From positions 491,001-555,000 of the forward strand of contig JAODUP010000084.1 of assembly GCA_025642065.1 (NCBI GenBank): a stretch of DNA of 64,000 nucleotides, in the 5' to 3' direction. Position numbers and translations under genes: made by a program. The stretch comes from Paralvinella palmiformis (taxonomy: Eukaryota; Annelida; Polychaeta; Terebellida; Alvinellidae). This document shows positions 24,733 through 36,572 of the stretch, piece by piece (within the stretch, counting starts at the first letter, position 1; each line of letters begins with the position of its first letter). The notes under the pieces are model-generated. The model did not search any database. It saw nothing but the letters and a program-made list of their open reading frames with translations, and was not told where the DNA came from.

Positions 24733-26548
24733 AATTGCACTGTAATATTTGTTTATAAGTCTGTAGAACAGTTTTACTAGTTTTGTCTAGAAATACACCG
24801 ACTAAAGAAGGACATCCTTTAGCCAAAGCTTACTTGCTCTGGTCTACTGTTGACTTATTATGCTCCAGTTTTATCCCAGTGACATATAGATACTTGTGTG
24901 CACTTTCAGAACACCAATCATAGTTTAGACTCCAGATAATTGATTACCCTTTGATTGTGTAATAATTAACTACATCGATTTATCTGTTCATCAAAACCAC
25001 AAATGACAATCACTGATCACATTCGCTGATCCTGATTCTTGATGATTGTATCAGTTGCAGGTGACAACATCCCATCCCGGCCAGACAGAACAATATGATG
25101 ATAATGAACCATAGCAGTAGTGCAAGTTGATGTTAGCGGGAACTCATTCTAGATCTGATGGCCACATATTTTCGTCTTTACTGATACTAAATGCCAAAGC
25201 ATGCTGTGATTGAGCACTTCAGTCAAAAGTTATAAAATCACCAAAGTAATAACCAGAGTTTGATGTGCTGAGTGATGCCTTAGCCAGTATGATCCAGTGT
25301 TGTATTGCAGTACTCTCATTGTCTAATCAGGCTTTACTTTCTATGTAAGTAAGACTTCAATTATGTATTTCTTGGAAGACAATTTCATGTTGTCATGATA
25401 TAAAGTAATTTTTTCTATTTGTTTATCAACCTACCGACTCTATGCTTTGTTAGTATCTCCGGTGCCTTTGCAGTATTTTCTGATGTGATGATGATCCTGT
25501 TCGAGGCAACTATAGCCAAATTGGATGTTTATGTCTGAAGTGTTCATGGTATACGATTCGTATCATGTACATTGTTGCATTTTTATTGTGTATTATTTTT
25601 TTGATATACTCATTTATTTATTTTGATTAACCCAGAAAGCCAATGTTTGCTGTGATTGAACACCCAGTAGCAAGTTGTAAAACACGAATAAAGTTTGAAT
25701 TTTTTAACTGCAAGATGGAAAATCACTCGATATCTTTCTCGATGCTTACATCTCTCCATGAACTAATTTATTTTTATGCTTATTTTTTTTGTGACAGATA
25801 AATCTCTGTACTGATTTAAAATGTTGAACAGTGCTTTGTACTTTTTGCTTCATGTAGCAACCTCTCTATAGTGCTTTCATTTTGGTTTTACTTCTTTTGT
25901 GCACACTGCCAATGACAAACTTTTGGGAAAAGAGATACAGAAGAAATATATGACACACTCTTACACATGCTCAATGATATTTTTATTAACTCCCTGGAGA
26001 ATAATGCAGTCTTCTTTTTTAATTCCATTAAATGTTATCCATTACTTTTCACTAGTTTCAGTACAATTTATTTTCTAGGCAAAATCTGCTATATTTTTCA
26101 AAGAAACATTCTGCACGTCTTCCTATCACAGCTGTGTTTGATTTGTGTGTGCCTGAATATTAAGCACATTTCTCATTTTGTTTTGAAGAATGCATTACCA
26201 GAAATAACTTTCCATCCTAGATTAAATCATTTGTTTACTTCTGTGGTCCATCTAGTAATTTCAAGTCTGATCTGGTTTGCTACTCGTGTGGACCGTGCAC
26301 ATATTGCAACTTTTGTTTCTTTATTTTGACAATCATCAGAATTCTAGCATCTCGAGTAAAGTTGTCATTTTGTTGTCTTTTGTCTGGATTGTCATGTATT
26401 TACAAGCAGTTTCTGTTTAAAAGTTAAGGATAATAATTGCCAGTTGCGTTTTGTTATTTAAACATGTTCCCGATCTGTTGCCGATTAAATATTTCATGTA
26501 CAGTGTATTTGTTTGTGTATCAGTCTCAATTTCCAAACTTATGTTTAT
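24733..26548. other. Intergenic DNA, no gene recognised
   Basis: AT-rich. The 120-codon open frame at 25967-26329 is hydrophobic, Phe/Ile-rich and without any motif, so it is judged to be chance. Confidence 0.4.
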
Positions 26549-26560
26549 CTGCTCCCAGTG

Positions 26561-26738
26561 ATGATGATTGATGTTTTACGGCCACTTTTGTGCACAAGGT
26601 AGGCTAAATGGGCCGAGCGACCTCCAAAGGTAATGAGACGAAGTGAAAGATGAAACAACCTTCAGATATGCCCACGCCGGGATTCGAACACGGGTGGTAG
26701 TGATCTGTGGTCCAACATGCTACCGCTAGACTACTAGA
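26561..26738 (-). mobile_element. SINE family 1, full-length tRNA-derived copy
   Basis: About 178 bp, flanked on both sides by the same 12-bp target-site duplication ctgctcccagtg (26549-26560 and 26739-26750). Read on the minus strand it starts with a tRNA-like head containing an A box (tagtctagcggtagcatg) and a B box (gtgttcgaatccc), the internal pol III promoter. A body follows (tcatctttcacttcg, cattacctttggaggtcgct, cggcccatttagcct), and the tail is a short ATC repeat (aatcatcat). Other copies: 13862-13955, 30211-30292, 31566-31660. It depends on LINE machinery for movement; its partner is not known. Confidence 0.9.
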
Positions 26739-26750
26739 CTGCTCCCAGTG

Positions 26751-29700
26751 AACAGTGACATGAAAATATTAGAAGTTAGCTTGGACTGCCATTTAAATAA
26801 TTAAATGCGGCCCACCAATTTAGCTGTAGTTCTTATACTATATACTGTAATAAAGATAAATAATACACAATCTAAAATATGAGAAAATAATAATTGTAAT
26901 TTGTTTACGGACTATGGCTTGTCTGTGTTTTACCCTCATTTAGGTTTTCATCTACTCCAAATGTGCTGCATATTCTCATATCCTTTACATGCTGAATCAT
27001 AATTTTAAAGCAGTGATCATCACATATCCTATAGTTATGATATATCCAATTGCTAATGAAAACAGTTATTATAAAATATAATATTGTCCAGTTTTAAACG
27101 TATGTAGTAGAAATCATAACATCAGTACTTGAAACCGAGCTGCTGTTTTGCAATATATGGCACCAACTGCCTGAAATAAGATGAAAATGCACTAAAATAT
27201 ACGCGCTTGTGAAGAAAACTATACACCTACAGGATATATAACATGATTATAATCATTGAATTGTTTTAAGTTCATGATGTAGCTGATGAGCTCTCTTTTA
27301 CATAACAGATTAGTCAGAATCTTTGTCACGATATGTTCACTAGACATTGTGCTGTTGGATGATTTCTCAATAAAGTGTGCATATCATTCCGATATGATTC
27401 AGCAAATATGATGTGACCAAGTAACACAAATCATATTATGCCAGCTTCTGTAGGAACTGGTTTTGGTCTTAGTAGCCAGGTCACGGGCAAATTCCAAGTC
27501 TTGGTTTGAAGGCATCTCCATGGCCTTCACCGCACCTCATTATCTTTGGCCATAAAACAGCGACACTTACATAAAACCAAGATTTTGTTCTTTTACTTCT
27601 AGGAAGCAGATCACTGGCTGTAGGCCTATATCCCAGTCTCGATGGTGACCTTATAGTGCACGGGTTAAGTGAACCACTCGGTCACTCCTGTCAGAACTGA
27701 ATCGGTACAAAGATGTTGGAAACAGAAGAAGCAAACAAACAAATCAACAGTTGTGTTACCGCCCTAGAAGCGTCTTAGATAACCTATTTAAAGTATGAAT
27801 AATATAACAGTACAACATTTACTCAAAGCACAGAAATATCGTTGTTCTTTTACGACCTCGCATAAACTAAATGTGCCACAGTCAATTAATTAGAATACCA
27901 GCCGGAATTAGGTCAGTTAGAATTTGAACCCTGGTTCTAGATGGCTGTGGCCAGCTGCACTATGAAATCAATAATAGACATACTGAAGAGAAGCAGTTTT
28001 TGTTTAACACACACAGACAATAAATTAATATTTACGTTAAAGTGAACGGAAACCAACACAATGTTAGGCCATAAGTATTACATTTTAATTAATCTATTCC
28101 CCCCCCCCCATGTAAAACTACTATTGATATTATTATTGTTATTTCCGGATAGGAATAATTATGGCGCAGCACATGATATAAACAGTTCTATATTAAGTAT
28201 GTTAGAACAATTTTCAATGGGAAATGTATTCATCTGCGCATCGAATTCCATATCTGCGTCTATATGCGAGTGTGTTGGGTTTTCCGGAAAATCACATCAT
28301 TGTTCGGAGTAAATGCGTACGAGATAAGCCAAGTACATCAAACAAGAGCGAAACTCGTCTTTCAGATCTATGAACTTCAGAATGAACGCGAACAAAGCTG
28401 CCCCGCAGTATCAGTTAACTAGGCGGCATATGTAGTCATTCGGCTGACATTTACGTCATAATAGGTCAGCTCATTATCATAGTCCGCTAGATTGGCCAAC
28501 TTATCAATAAATTATGTAAATGATGTAGCTCTACCGTAATCCACTTGGCGACTTGCAGAACGACTTTCGAAAAGATTCCGGGAGCTCATAATGTACGCGC
28601 AGGTTGTACTCGGTGAGTATTATTTATTATTAAAATCGTATCATTATTTGCCAACATCACCAGGTAAGTTGTACGGAGAGATCGACTGTCCAATTTCATG
28701 GGATTGGAGGAATAGCGTACGACTTTGACCCACGTATCGTTGATGCAATGCGATACCGGACTTCAGTCCGACCAGTGAATTATTCACTTTCGGTTTCGCT
28801 AATAGTCATAATATTAAAAGTACCCAGCTTCTGCTTTTGGATTGATAATAAAAGGCGCATAAAGCTCTTAATTAACTGCATTTTCGTATAGAGATAAAAT
28901 GACAAGTACGTTGTTGTTTTATAGACACGTTTGTCCAAAATGTCAGGCTAAATGCAGACACTTTTATAAACGTCATGACTCGTGACCGAACGTCACCAAA
29001 AAAAAAAACAATGGCCGACTCTGACCGTTGCTTAGAAAACGCGTCAAGAGAGGCCTCCCTTTCTCGGATATTTTTTGCTGCTTCTGTTTCCTTTCTTTAA
29101 CATAATCAAATATGTTGCCATTTTTGTAAATAAACAAGTTTATCGTCCGATTCATTATCTGTCGAAATACGGCAGAGTTGGGGCTGATTAAATCATTGAT
29201 TTAATCAACATTTCGATTTTTTCAGTTTATCTTAAATTTATACTTACCTGATTACTCCCATAAATAACCATCTGCCATCAAAAATAACGTCACCGACATA
29301 TTTTTCAGGGTTATTTCCTTTCAAAGAACAACGTTTTAATAATTTAGTTTCGCGCACTAATTCACTCAGGATCCAGCTCTCAGCCAATCATGCACGTCCT
29401 TGGCTTCCCGTGTGAAGATCCATTCGGAGCCGCAGCGTTGACCATTGAAGACGCGTTCTGGTCATATAGTATATAATTAGATCTACGGACATTTAACACC
29501 TATTTCTAGATTAGGTATCAGTAACTTATATTTATGTGGTGTGAGTTATATGGTTCTGTCTTCGTGGATATTGTATACATTTGTTTAAAGGGACAGTCCA
29601 CTCTCAGAAAATATTTTTAAATATGTAATGCTTAGAACAGTAACCAAAAATTCAACAATAATAATCACTAAATATACCTGATATCATAGATATAGGAAAA

Positions 29701-30210
29701 TAATCCAAATTACTGGAGGGCTGCCATTACGGCTGCAACGGAAGCCAGATTCGAAGGCGGGAAGGAAAAATGCTCTGACGTCACATCGGCTATCTCTATA
29801 ATGACGCGGCTTATAGTTTCTCTTGAGCGTTAATATATGAGCCATTTTTAATCATCTTCCTCTTGTCAGGTTCCTTCTGGCTCAAACTGATATGGTTGTA
29901 CGTCATCCATGACGTAATTTTAACAACGCAGTTGCGTTATGTTCTGCAATAATTCTTTGCACACACTTGTATGACCTCTAAAGACCGGATGCGTTGAAGT
30001 GACGTCAGCATTCAGGAGCTATATATAGCCTTAATCACTGTTAGTTGCTCCGAGACCTTTTACACTGAAAATAGAATTAAAGCCTTTATGTTCCGACTCG
30101 CATAACACAACATATTTCATATGGAAATACAATAGTTTATGTGCTACAAATAGACTTTTTTAAGCAAGACGATTTATAGAACTTTACTTCCTTATCTGCT
30201 ACACGTTAGG
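26751..30210. other. Intergenic DNA, no gene recognised
   Basis: No coding exon recognised. A segment at about 27480-27690 contains SINE-like words (cctcattatctttggccat; gtgcacgggttaagtgaacc) and may be an old repeat. The stretch 29590-30110 begins aaagggacagtccactctc and is less AT-rich in its middle (29720-29820); I could not assign it. Confidence 0.35.
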
Positions 30211-30292
30211 GTGTCTCGGTGGTCTAGCGGTAGCGTGTTGGATCACAGATCACTACCACCGTGTTCAAATCTCAGCATCGGCATATCTGAAG
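30211..30292 (+). mobile_element. SINE family 1, tRNA-like head only
   Basis: Reads ggtggtctagcggtagcgtg (A box), then caccgtgttcaaatctcag (B box, decayed), and stops being similar at about atctgaag. It matches the 5' half of the intact copy at 26561-26738. Confidence 0.75.
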
Positions 30293-31565
30293 TACTAAAT
30301 TCCTAGGGTTTGTAAAAATGTCTTGAAAATGTTTTCTGTTATTTATAAAGTAAAACACATGCCTGAAAACAACCACTTATACGTGTTATACTGTTAATTA
30401 ATACTTCCCTACTTACAATATGTGTGTGAACTATGGGGAAATACTTACAAGTCTCAATTACACACTTTGATGCTATTATAAAGGAAGGCAATATTGCCAA
30501 AGCTAGTTATTTAGATCTTACCCATCCATTGTTTGTTCATGTTTGAAATTTTTAGATATTGTAAAATTAAAAACGTTGATTATAATCTCTAAAGCTAAAA
30601 ATAACCGGTTACCTATCAATCTACAATTTTTTTTCTTCATAATAATAGAAGAAATACATTCATATGGTATCAGGTCTAGCAAAAAAAGGAAATGTTAATG
30701 TAAAATCTAATAGACCAATTAGATGCCATTGTTCGCAATGTTAAAACAGTTAATATTTTTAAGCACATCATTAAGAATATGTTTATTTCTTTATATGACT
30801 GATACCTATGCTGAGGCATGTTTGTAATTTTATTTACTATTCAAATACAAGATATACGATATAAGATGCACAATAATATGTTATTGCTACAATAATTAAT
30901 CATTTCAAAATTAAACTTATATGGATTTGTTGTTGTTTCATAAAGGTATAATTATGTCTATTCCAAATCTCTTTATTTAAAAAAAATTGTCATGAATGTT
31001 TTTAAAGTTATGTTAAGCCTCATTTTCAGCATTCTGTATGCGTTTGATTTAATTAAAATGATCTAATATGAATGTTGAAATAAAAATTTGAATTGAAAAC
31101 AAATGGATTGGGTTATCCTCCAACATAACGTCGCCCATGGATATAATCAGAAACGAGTGGCAAGACGAAATATCCACGAAGAGACTCGAACTTATATATT
31201 GCAATCCGCTGACACACGGATCGAGTACAATTCTGTCCCCAGGACACCTAATTTCCCCGGCCATAATTATTTGTAGTAAAGGAACCAGATGAAAGAAACG
31301 ATGAGTTGCCTGCGACCACTGTTCTATGCCACTACTCGTGATCTCTATTGGCACGATCACGGATGAATACACCCGTCTAGCAGACAACACCAGCATTACA
31401 TAGCTTTGTGACAACTGTCAGTCAAAGACCAAATCACTATCAGCTGCAATGTTTGCACCAGCACTCGTTGATATATCGACCACCATACATAGTGTACTCT
31501 CAGCGAAAATGTGAACCGGATAAAACGTAGCCCCATATACAGAGATAATATTTTTCATAACTTAA
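30293..31565. other. Unassigned DNA with one minus-strand open frame
   Basis: Mostly AT-rich. A 121-codon minus frame at 31049-31414 lies in a less AT-rich island. Its protein (GIEQWSQATHRFFHL, GEIRCPGDRIVLDP) matches nothing I recognise; the plus strand of the same island is also largely open. It might be a relic of an unknown element. Confidence 0.3.
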
Positions 31566-31660
31566 GAACCTCGCTTCATTACACTTGGAGGTCGCTCGGC
31601 CCATTTAGCCTACCATGTGCACAAACGTGGTCATGAAACATTAATCATCATCATCATCAT
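31566..31660 (+). mobile_element. SINE family 1, 3' half with (ATC)n tail
   Basis: Reads ggaggtcgctcggcccattt, agcctaccatgtgcacaaac and ends aatcatcatcatcatcat. This is the same body and tail as in 26561-26738, lacking the tRNA head. Confidence 0.8.
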
Positions 31661-31812
31661 TATCCATACCTCCAGGCTGCTGCTACAGCTTACCGAAGTC
31701 GAATTTTAGCATGCTGTATCTCACACAGAAGTATCCACCATACATCTTATGGATTGGAGGAAACTTAAACATACTAGATATTCACTGGTTACAGGAACAC
31801 CAAGCCCAACAG

Positions 31813-31880
<68 letters not shown>

Positions 31881-32371
31881 GGAGGTGGCTCATAACATTA
31901 ATATCAAGACTCAAAGATCCATTAAAAACGTATACTTTAAATGCATGCATATATACATAAACCAAACTTAAATAACCCTAGAACATACATAAACCTCCAC
32001 AGATGTGTACATGTACGCGACAAATATGTCCAACCTTCAAGTAACTGGATGTACGTACTTATGTATAAGAAGCTGAAACGCTTATAAAATTGCACCAAAA
32101 CTCGCAGGAAACAGCGAGTTCCTGTGGTCAAATGGTAAGCTAATACACGTGTGTATAATATCATTATTTTGATATCACATCTTGCAGACTAACAATTGTT
32201 GATGTTGTTGTAGTTTATAATATAAAGTATCGGCGGTAGGTCAGTACAAAATAATGACAGAGTCTAGTTCATTTCCTATGTTAATGTAGGCCAGAAACAT
32301 CACTATAAATAACAATTAATCCCGAAAATGTACAGATACAAGGCTGGAAATGAATCTTTGAGGTGGACAAA

Positions 32372-32466
<95 letters not shown>

Positions 32467-32524
32467 CTCTGTGTGTATTAGTATATAAATTGATGTGTTT
32501 CTTCTAACAGATCGTTAAAAAACG
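31661..32524. other. Region upstream of the Toll-like receptor with long TA runs
   Basis: TA microsatellites at 31816-31879 and 32376-32463 (interrupted once). The second ends about 60 bases before the ATG. The 5'UTR probably starts within or after these, or is joined by an upstream intron. A cttctaacag sequence at about 32502-32511 could be a splice acceptor. Confidence 0.4.
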
Positions 32525-34810
32525 ATGGCCATTCGTCTCGTTCTGTTCCTGGTTCTGTTTATATCCCCGACCCATTCGATCTGGATCAATCCGTTGTGTC
32601 CGGTAAACTGTCGGTGCCAAATATCCGCTACACGTTTGATGGTCGTTGGATGTCACGACGCCGGGGAGAGGAGATTTGAGGACGAGTTAAACGCCCTCTT
32701 TGAGGAAAGTCGTAACTTTAACATCACCGAAGTCGTCATCCAGCGGACGCCGCTCAGTACTCTATCCAGCCTCAACATGAGTTACCTGTCCCGAACCGTT
32801 AGCAATCTGAATCTGAATTTCAACCGGATAACACGACTGCCGTCCGGATACTTCGCCCACTTCCCACAACTTCGCCAATTGCTCGCAGTAGGTAACAACA
32901 TCACGATGTTAGGTGAAGATGACTTCACCGGACTCGACAACCTCAACGTTCTGGACTTGTCAAACAACTCGATAGTAGCGCTGGACGAAGGTGCCTTCAG
33001 CGAGCTAAAACACGTGGACGCCATCCGTTTGTCAGCAAACGACATCCGATCTCTAGCCGACGACCTGTTCGTGGGCCTAACGCTGCTGCGCACCATCGAT
33101 CTGCGCAACAACTCGATTGTCGACATCGGGCCCAGGACGTTCCTGAACTTGCCTAGCATCGAAGAGATCTTGATATCGTTTAATCCTTTGCGGACACTAG
33201 ATGTCTGGCCCGTCCGCGTCGCCGTCGAAGTGCCGCACAAGACCAGAATCATGATCGAAGGCACCGACGTGAGCGCGTTCACCAACCAACTGAACTGGCT
33301 CTACACCTGCTTCATGCCGCCGGCGAACAGCGAGATATCCCTCGAGTCCAGTAAGGTTCGCCACATTACCGACGCTTTAATAGGTCTTATGTCCAACTGG
33401 AGCGACATATCGATACTCTGCCTATGGAAGACCGATAGCTTTCGTATCAATCTGATCGGGAATCCACTCGTATGCGACTGCGTTGATTTCGTCCTGTATA
33501 AGTTTTTTAAGTTGACTAAAAAGGCGGCAGTGATTGACCAGCTGCTGTGCTACGATCCGGATAATTGGCGCGGCACAAAAATTATACTCCACTCACTCGG
33601 TGACTTCGTTTGTCGGCTCTCGGGTGGTTGCCCATGGGGCTGTCGGTGCCTACAGCGACCGTACAATATGACGGTGGACATCGGTTGTCAGGGAATAGAG
33701 ATAACGCAATTACCCGACGCTGTTCCCACTTTCGCCAACCTGACGCTCTATCGGTACGAGCTCCATTTTGGAGGCAATGCCTTCGCCGTTCTAGAAAGTC
33801 GGCCGTACTTCAACCGGACGCATCTGGCCGACTTCAGTCACAACGACATTGAACGCGTCGAGTTGGAGGCCATCGGCGCGTTGACGCGAGGCCCTTGCCG
33901 TATTCTGTATCTGCACGGTAACCGGCTAAAGACCTTGCCAAAGGCCATAGCTCGTCTAGACCTGGGCCAGTTGGCCGAGCTCAGCCTGTACGACAATCCG
34001 TGGTCGTGCAAATGCCCCGACAAATGGCTGTCATCGTGGCTCCGAATCGTCCGGAGCCGTCTTCTTTCCCCTGATGCTATCCTGTGCCGCGAGCCGATCT
34101 GGCTGTTCGGGCGAAGCGTGATCAGCCTGAACGAGAGCGACTTCTGCTCGAATCCGAGGCTGAGCAAAGTGGTTCTGATATCGGAAATCGTCGGCGGTAC
34201 GCTGGCCGTGGTACTTCTTTTGGGCGTTCTTCCGATCGGTTTTGTTTACTTTCGGCGAGTTTGGGTATACTCGTTCTTCCAGTGGCATCCGTTCGACTGG
34301 GACGAATGCGAGGGCGAGGAGAAGGAGTACGACGCCTTCTTTTCATATTCCGACGACAACCAGGACTGGGTGCTGCCCCTAATCCGGGACCTAGAGCGGC
34401 GCGGCTTTCGGATATTGTTCCACCGGCGTGACTTTCACGGCGGCACTCCGATCACGGTGAACGTGGAGAACGCTATCGACCGGAGCAAGCGGACGGTCTG
34501 CGTCGTCTCCGCGGCCTTCGTAGAGAGCAACATCTGCATGTGGGAGTTCGACACCGCTCTGTCGCTGATCGTCCGTGGAAATGGCTCGCGTTTGGTGGTA
34601 ATCAAGTACGAGGAGGTGGAACCGACCAGCCTGCCGAGATCCGTCTACTACTACATGACCAGATACGCCTACGTCGATCGCCATTCGCCGCACTTTATGG
34701 AGAACCTGCTCTATTCGCTTCCCATCAGACGGCTGAGGTCGATAAACGCGGATACCATCCAACAGGAGGAGGAGAGCGTACGCGATACGGATCAGCTTTT
34801 AGAGCTTTGA
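32525..34810 (+). CDS. Toll-like receptor, intronless
   Basis: Single-pass innate immune receptor; family members dimerise and signal through TIR adaptors such as MyD88. It has 761 residues in one exon. Order: signal peptide about 1-18 (MAIRLVLFLVLFISPTHS); N-terminal Cys cap 24-43 (CPVNCRC); leucine-rich repeats about 90-230; Cys-rich LRR C-cap about 313-363 (NPLVCDC); a second N-cap 369-388 (CPWGCRC); a short LRR group to about 490; a second C-cap (NPWSCKC, 491-541); TM about 549-576; TIR about 601-735. Two Cys-capped LRR blocks mark the multiple-cysteine-cluster (protostome Toll) type. TIR box 1 is canonical (YDAFFSYS). The BB loop reads RDFHGGTPI instead of RDFxPG, and box 3 has FMENL instead of FWxxL. 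GC content is visibly higher than in the AT-rich flanks, which also yields long meaningless antisense open frames. Start chosen because the signal peptide begins exactly there. Confidence 0.95.
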   Translation: MAIRLVLFLVLFISPTHSIWINPLCPVNCRCQISATRLMVVGCHDAGERRFEDELNALFEESRNFNITEVVIQRTPLSTLSSLNMSYLSRTVSNLNLNFNRITRLPSGYFAHFPQLRQLLAVGNNITMLGEDDFTGLDNLNVLDLSNNSIVALDEGAFSELKHVDAIRLSANDIRSLADDLFVGLTLLRTIDLRNNSIVDIGPRTFLNLPSIEEILISFNPLRTLDVWPVRVAVEVPHKTRIMIEGTDVSAFTNQLNWLYTCFMPPANSEISLESSKVRHITDALIGLMSNWSDISILCLWKTDSFRINLIGNPLVCDCVDFVLYKFFKLTKKAAVIDQLLCYDPDNWRGTKIILHSLGDFVCRLSGGCPWGCRCLQRPYNMTVDIGCQGIEITQLPDAVPTFANLTLYRYELHFGGNAFAVLESRPYFNRTHLADFSHNDIERVELEAIGALTRGPCRILYLHGNRLKTLPKAIARLDLGQLAELSLYDNPWSCKCPDKWLSSWLRIVRSRLLSPDAILCREPIWLFGRSVISLNESDFCSNPRLSKVVLISEIVGGTLAVVLLLGVLPIGFVYFRRVWVYSFFQWHPFDWDECEGEEKEYDAFFSYSDDNQDWVLPLIRDLERRGFRILFHRRDFHGGTPITVNVENAIDRSKRTVCVVSAAFVESNICMWEFDTALSLIVRGNGSRLVVIKYEEVEPTSLPRSVYYYMTRYAYVDRHSPHFMENLLYSLPIRRLRSINADTIQQEEESVRDTDQLLEL

Positions 34811-35035
34811 TCCTTTACCGGCTACAGACGTACGGAGCAGACGATCCGGAACTTCACTTGGATGTGGAATTGTAAACATCGTCAAATACTCTGCAGCTTA
34901 AAAATGTCTAGTTAAGGAGAAGCTTATCTTGTGTTTATTGTTAGCTTCTTTTTATCTCAATGTTTTAGTTCATAGTCAATGAATATTTTAAACTTACGTG
35001 ACATTTTTGTGGTAGTACCTTTACTGTGTATTGGG

Positions 35036-35067
<32 letters not shown>

Positions 35068-35380
35068 TAAACTCATATCTAGATATGGAATATTTCATTA
35101 TTATTATTATTATTATTATTGCCTGTTGAGGAATATTAAGTAATACCAGAAATGGACATTTGCAAACTAATTTTGACATCCCAATCATTCTTAACCTAAA
35201 TGAACATAGTCTCGACCAAACGTAATACCATTGGGTTTTAGCTCAGCACCAATCACGTGTCCGGTTAGTCAGTAATTGTAATGCACCAAATGTCGGCTGG
35301 TATTTTAGTGAAGGTTAGACATTCTGGGAAAGTGCTGGCCCGAAGTCGGTAAGTCGTCGCTTACCGCTGCTAGTGTTTCA

Positions 35381-35413
<33 letters not shown>

Positions 35414-35672
35414 ACTGTTACTCCTAGTAGTCGGGAATTTCGGCTGGCTATTTATGACAACTCATTAAAGTACTATATAACTCTACATAATGCTACGCGT
35501 AGGACGAATAAACTGTCGAACTGGAACAGGGTCACGAGTCTTCGTTCGGGCAAACTATTATCAGTATTCGAGTACATCTTCTCATCCACAACAATCGCAT
35601 ACTTTATTGGGCAATCAATTTGAGAAATTCATAGATTATCAGAAACATTTCACTGTCAGTGCTTACATCCAA
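34811..35672. other. Toll-like receptor 3' region
   Basis: AT-rich 3'UTR or intergenic DNA with a TA run at 35036-35063, TTA repeats near 35098-35120 and TTG repeats at about 35382-35410. No further gene recognised. Confidence 0.5.
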
Positions 35673-36024
35673 ATCACCACCAGTGGCGGCCAGATGGATC
35701 GATCACAAATCACCACCAGTGGCGGCCAGATGGATCGATCACAAATCACCACCAGTGGCGGCCAGATGGATCGATCACAAATCACCACCAGTGGCGGCCA
35801 GATGGATCGATCACAAATCACCACCAGTGGCGGCCAGATGGATCGATCACAAATCACCACCAGTGGCGGCCAGATGGATCGATCACAAATCACCACCAGT
35901 GGCGGCCAGATGGATCGATCACAAATCACCACCAGTGGCGGCCAGATGGATCGATCACAAATCACCACCAGTGGCGGCCAGATGGATCGATCACAAATCA
36001 CCTACCAGTGGCGGCCAGATGGAT
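35673..36024. repeat. 36-bp minisatellite, nine perfect units plus a tenth
   Basis: The unit is atcaccaccagtggcggcca followed by gatggatcgatcacaa, repeated nine times without visible change (35673-35996). A tenth copy at 35997-36024 has one inserted base (atcacctaccag) and is cut short. Because 36 is divisible by three and the unit has no stop in several frames, the array is open in all three plus frames and in one minus frame. In the frame that opens upstream at 35490 each unit reads ITTSGGQMDRSQ. Whether any of it is translated cannot be told. Confidence 0.95.
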
Positions 36025-36200
36025 GATCAGTCTCCTACTTCGGAGATATTCCCCTATAATGATGATTATAGATATGGTAATATCAGATGAAATAACGATA
36101 ACAATTGGAGAAGATTAGACGCCTCCGGCAAAAGGGAGTTATTAGTCATTTCCAATACGTCGACTTCCATGAAATAAGTGAGATTAATGTATTATGTCTA

Positions 36201-36470
36201 ACTTTTTATAACAGAAGATGCGTGCGTGTGTGTGTATGTGTGTGAAGTTTGGCCTGCTTTGGACACCTTAAGCGGCCACACGTACACGTATTTCCCATTA
36301 TGGCATAAACCACAACCACTATTTGCAGTTACGTCTGCTTTATTCAACATTACGTGCGGAGTGCCCAAAGGGTATATTAAAGTCGAGTCTGTTTTAGGCA
36401 TTTTATGGAGCTGCCTACGATTCATGTTATTTACAGGTTGTTATTTGCGACTTTTTATAACAGAAGATGC
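36201..36470. repeat. Direct repeat pair 249 bases apart
   Basis: ctttttataacagaagatgc occurs at 36202-36221 and again at 36451-36470. The enclosed 229 bases start with a GT-rich run. It may be a target-site duplication around an insertion or a local duplication. Confidence 0.6.
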
Positions 36471-36537
36471 AAATAAATAAATGCTTCTGATTTCTACATG
36501 TCTAGTGTGTGTGTGTGTGTGTGTGTGTGTGACGTAC

Positions 36538-36572
<35 letters not shown>

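Noticed and set aside
25967..26329. 120-codon plus-strand open frame
   Set aside because: Phe/Ile/Leu-rich composition of AT-rich DNA, no motif, no splice context.
26640..26738. tRNA gene candidates (also at 30211, 42240, 51055 and 55860)
   Set aside because: A and B boxes are present, but the sequences do not fold as a complete tRNA and belong to repeated SINE units with bodies and target duplications.
32782..34762. Long open frames on the minus strand and in other plus frames within the Toll-like receptor
   Set aside because: They are shadows caused by the GC-rich codon use of the receptor; none has a motif, while the plus frame has signal peptide, LRRs, TM and TIR in order.
35663..36090. 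Repeat-coded proteins over the 36-bp array
   Set aside because: The array is open in several frames only because its period is a multiple of three; no coding evidence, so annotated as a minisatellite.
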